From the NCBI GenBank assembly GCA_035704495.1, contig DASSWW010000029.1:1-13126 (forward strand): a stretch of DNA of 13,126 nt, written 5' to 3'. The notes below the pieces were generated by a model, which made no database searches, was not told the origin of the DNA, and worked only from the letters and a program-made list of their open reading frames with translations. The DNA is from UBA6022 sp035704495 (GTDB taxonomy: Bacteria; Patescibacteriota; Saccharimonadia; Saccharimonadales; Saccharimonadaceae). How positions within the stretch are numbered: position 1 is the stretch's first letter; each line of letters begins with the position of its first letter. A program made the position numbers and the translations under genes. This document shows, one piece after another, positions 12,479-13,126 of the stretch.

Positions 12479-12859
12479 CTAATCAACTAGGCCGTAACCG
12501 ATGATTTCAAAGGTGTCTTTGTCAGCAATGACAATTATATTGTTTGGAATAGCTTTGCGGGTCGTCGTAAAATCCACCATGTAAACTTCTGTGCCGACAT
12601 ACGATTCAACTAATTCACCCGTAATATTACCAGCGCCGTCTAGGGTAATCTGCTGTACTTTTGCATCTTTCCAGGTGCTTTTGGTAAGTTCTTGCCGGTC
12701 GGCAGGCAAATGTTCCCAGACGGCTTTTCGCACGTCTTGTTTGGTGGTACTTTGTGTTTCATTGCTGACAACTTTTTCTCTAGGCTGATGTGCATAGTAA
12801 AACCATCCCACTGCTGCGACGAGAGTGATGGAAAGGATAATGAGTATATTCTTTTTCAT
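12479..12859 (-). CDS. Small membrane-anchored protein of unknown function (126 aa)
   Basis: A signal-anchor start (MKKNILIILSITLVAAVGWF, followed by YYAHQP) leads into an external domain of about 100 residues. This has a polar linker (about 28-42), a helical stretch (VRKAVWEHLPADRQELTKSTW) and a C-terminal beta-rich half (VQQITLDGAGNITGELVE, VYMVDFTTT, NIIVIADKDTFEIIGYG). The end resembles the strand pattern of small PepSY- or cystatin-like folds, but I cannot assign a family. The start is secure: a perfect AAGGAGGT (12868-12875) sits 8 bases before the ATG. It is 54 bases upstream of the dehydrogenase-like gene in the same direction and may be co-transcribed with it. Confidence 0.78.
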   Translation of the reverse strand: MKKNILIILSITLVAAVGWFYYAHQPREKVVSNETQSTTKQDVRKAVWEHLPADRQELTKSTWKDAKVQQITLDGAGNITGELVESYVGTEVYMVDFTTTRKAIPNNIIVIADKDTFEIIGYGLVD

Positions 12860-12946
12860 TTTTCAATACCTCCTTGTTATTTCTTTAGTCTATCATGTGT
12901 CATAAACGGCAGCATATCTATTCGAGTTATTATTATGACCTCACTG

Positions 12947-13057
12947 GGAAGGCGGTCGCTCCGCTTCCTATTTCCGCTTGTTTGTAAAAATATGGAACCA
13001 CATTTTTACTGCTCTTCGCTACACGAACCCTTGGAGTTCGGTTTCCCTACGGGAAAC
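12947..13057. repeat. Cluster of back-to-back short hairpins next to the tRNA end
   Basis: Four stems follow one another. The first is 12947-12968: GGAA and GCGG arms with one bulge and a TCGCT loop. The second is 12984-13009: GTAAAAAT with ATTTTTAC, plus inner pairs. The third is 13024-13040: CGAAC with GTTCG and a 7-base loop. The fourth is 13041-13057: GTTTCCC with GGGAAAC and a 3-base loop. The last two abut each other and the 22-bp stem that follows. No gene is supported here. It could be a repetitive palindromic element, the remnant of a mobile element at a tRNA, or part of a long tRNA trailer. Confidence 0.5.
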
Positions 13058-13105
13058 TCACCATAGAAAATACCCCATCGTAGGATGGGGTATTTTCTAT
13101 GGTGA
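13058..13105. repeat. Perfect 22-bp inverted repeat overlapping the tRNA 3' end
   Basis: Bases 13058-13079 are the exact reverse complement of 13084-13105, with the tetraloop GTAG. The right arm includes TGGTGA, the complement of the TCACCA that ends the tRNA. It is not a classic terminator because no T-run follows on either strand. Confidence 0.85.
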
Positions 13106-13126
13106 TCTCATGGAGAATCGAACTCC
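13100..13126 (-). tRNA. 3' end of a tRNA or tmRNA gene, cut by the window edge
   Basis: Read on the minus strand, the visible 27 bases end with an encoded CCA (13100-13102). Before it come discriminator A, a 7-base acceptor strand TGAGATC and a T-arm with stem GGAG/CTCC around TTCGATT; the fifth stem base would lie just outside. The T-loop TTCGATT fits the tRNA consensus. The identity cannot be told from this end alone, and a tmRNA tail has the same form. Confidence 0.72.

Noticed and set aside
12692..13066. Plus-strand open frame running into the hairpin cluster
   Set aside because: Its first part is antisense to the 126-residue gene with the perfect Shine-Dalgarno, and the rest translates palindromic DNA. 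No protein features are seen.
1..13126. TGA read as glycine (code 25), as in some CPR groups
   Set aside because: All eleven complete genes are intact with the standard code and none contains an in-frame TGA, while the Gly positions in motifs use normal Gly codons.
13100..13126. Naming the tRNA isotype
   Set aside because: Only the T-arm and the 3' acceptor strand are inside the window. The anticodon is missing, and a tmRNA cannot be excluded.

Overview
The window looks like chromosomal DNA from a small-genome bacterium of the Candidate Phyla Radiation, most likely a Candidatus Saccharibacteria (TM7) relative. This is an inference from gene content: a NqrB/RnfD-like membrane domain fused to a flavodoxin-reductase-like domain next to ApbE and an FMN-binding protein, a one-chain deacetylase/glycosyltransferase, and many small membrane-anchored proteins of unknown function. 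No ribosomal or other phylogenetic marker is complete here. The standard genetic code fits: no real gene is interrupted by TGA.

Layout. All genes run on the minus strand except one. Bases 1-621 hold the first 207 codons of an RsuA/RluB-type pseudouridine synthase. Bases 642-3628 hold a two-component pair: a multi-TM PAS histidine kinase and a response regulator without an output domain. Both carry long Pro/Ala/Gln-rich C-terminal tails. Next come a terminator, a small conserved-looking hypothetical gene (3826-4077), and a 342-base gap that may encode a structured RNA on the minus strand. Bases 4420-5136 encode a membrane-anchored protein with a putative double-psi beta-barrel (RlpA/expansin-like) signature. 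From a shared upstream region the only plus-strand gene diverges (5307-7652): a CE4 polysaccharide deacetylase fused to a GT2 processive glycosyltransferase. It meets a minus-strand helical membrane-anchored protein (7649-8488) tail to tail, with interlocked stop codons.

Bases 8676-11501 form a tight three-gene operon whose genes overlap. Its products are an anchored extracytoplasmic FMN-binding protein, an ApbE flavin transferase, and an NqrB/RnfD-like membrane protein fused to an FAD/NAD(P)H reductase. Together they could move electrons from NAD(P)H through FAD and the membrane domain to a flavin outside the membrane. This is the most interesting metabolic unit of the window. Upstream lie a D-2-hydroxyacid dehydrogenase homologue that has lost the canonical catalytic residues (11546-12424) and a small anchored protein (12479-12859).

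The right edge holds about 160 bases of back-to-back hairpins ending in a perfect 22-bp stem. That stem invades the 3' end of a tRNA (or tmRNA) gene cut by the window edge. Several genes have a -10 box only 6-9 bases before ATG and no usable Shine-Dalgarno, which suggests leaderless transcripts. Others have strong Shine-Dalgarno sequences.
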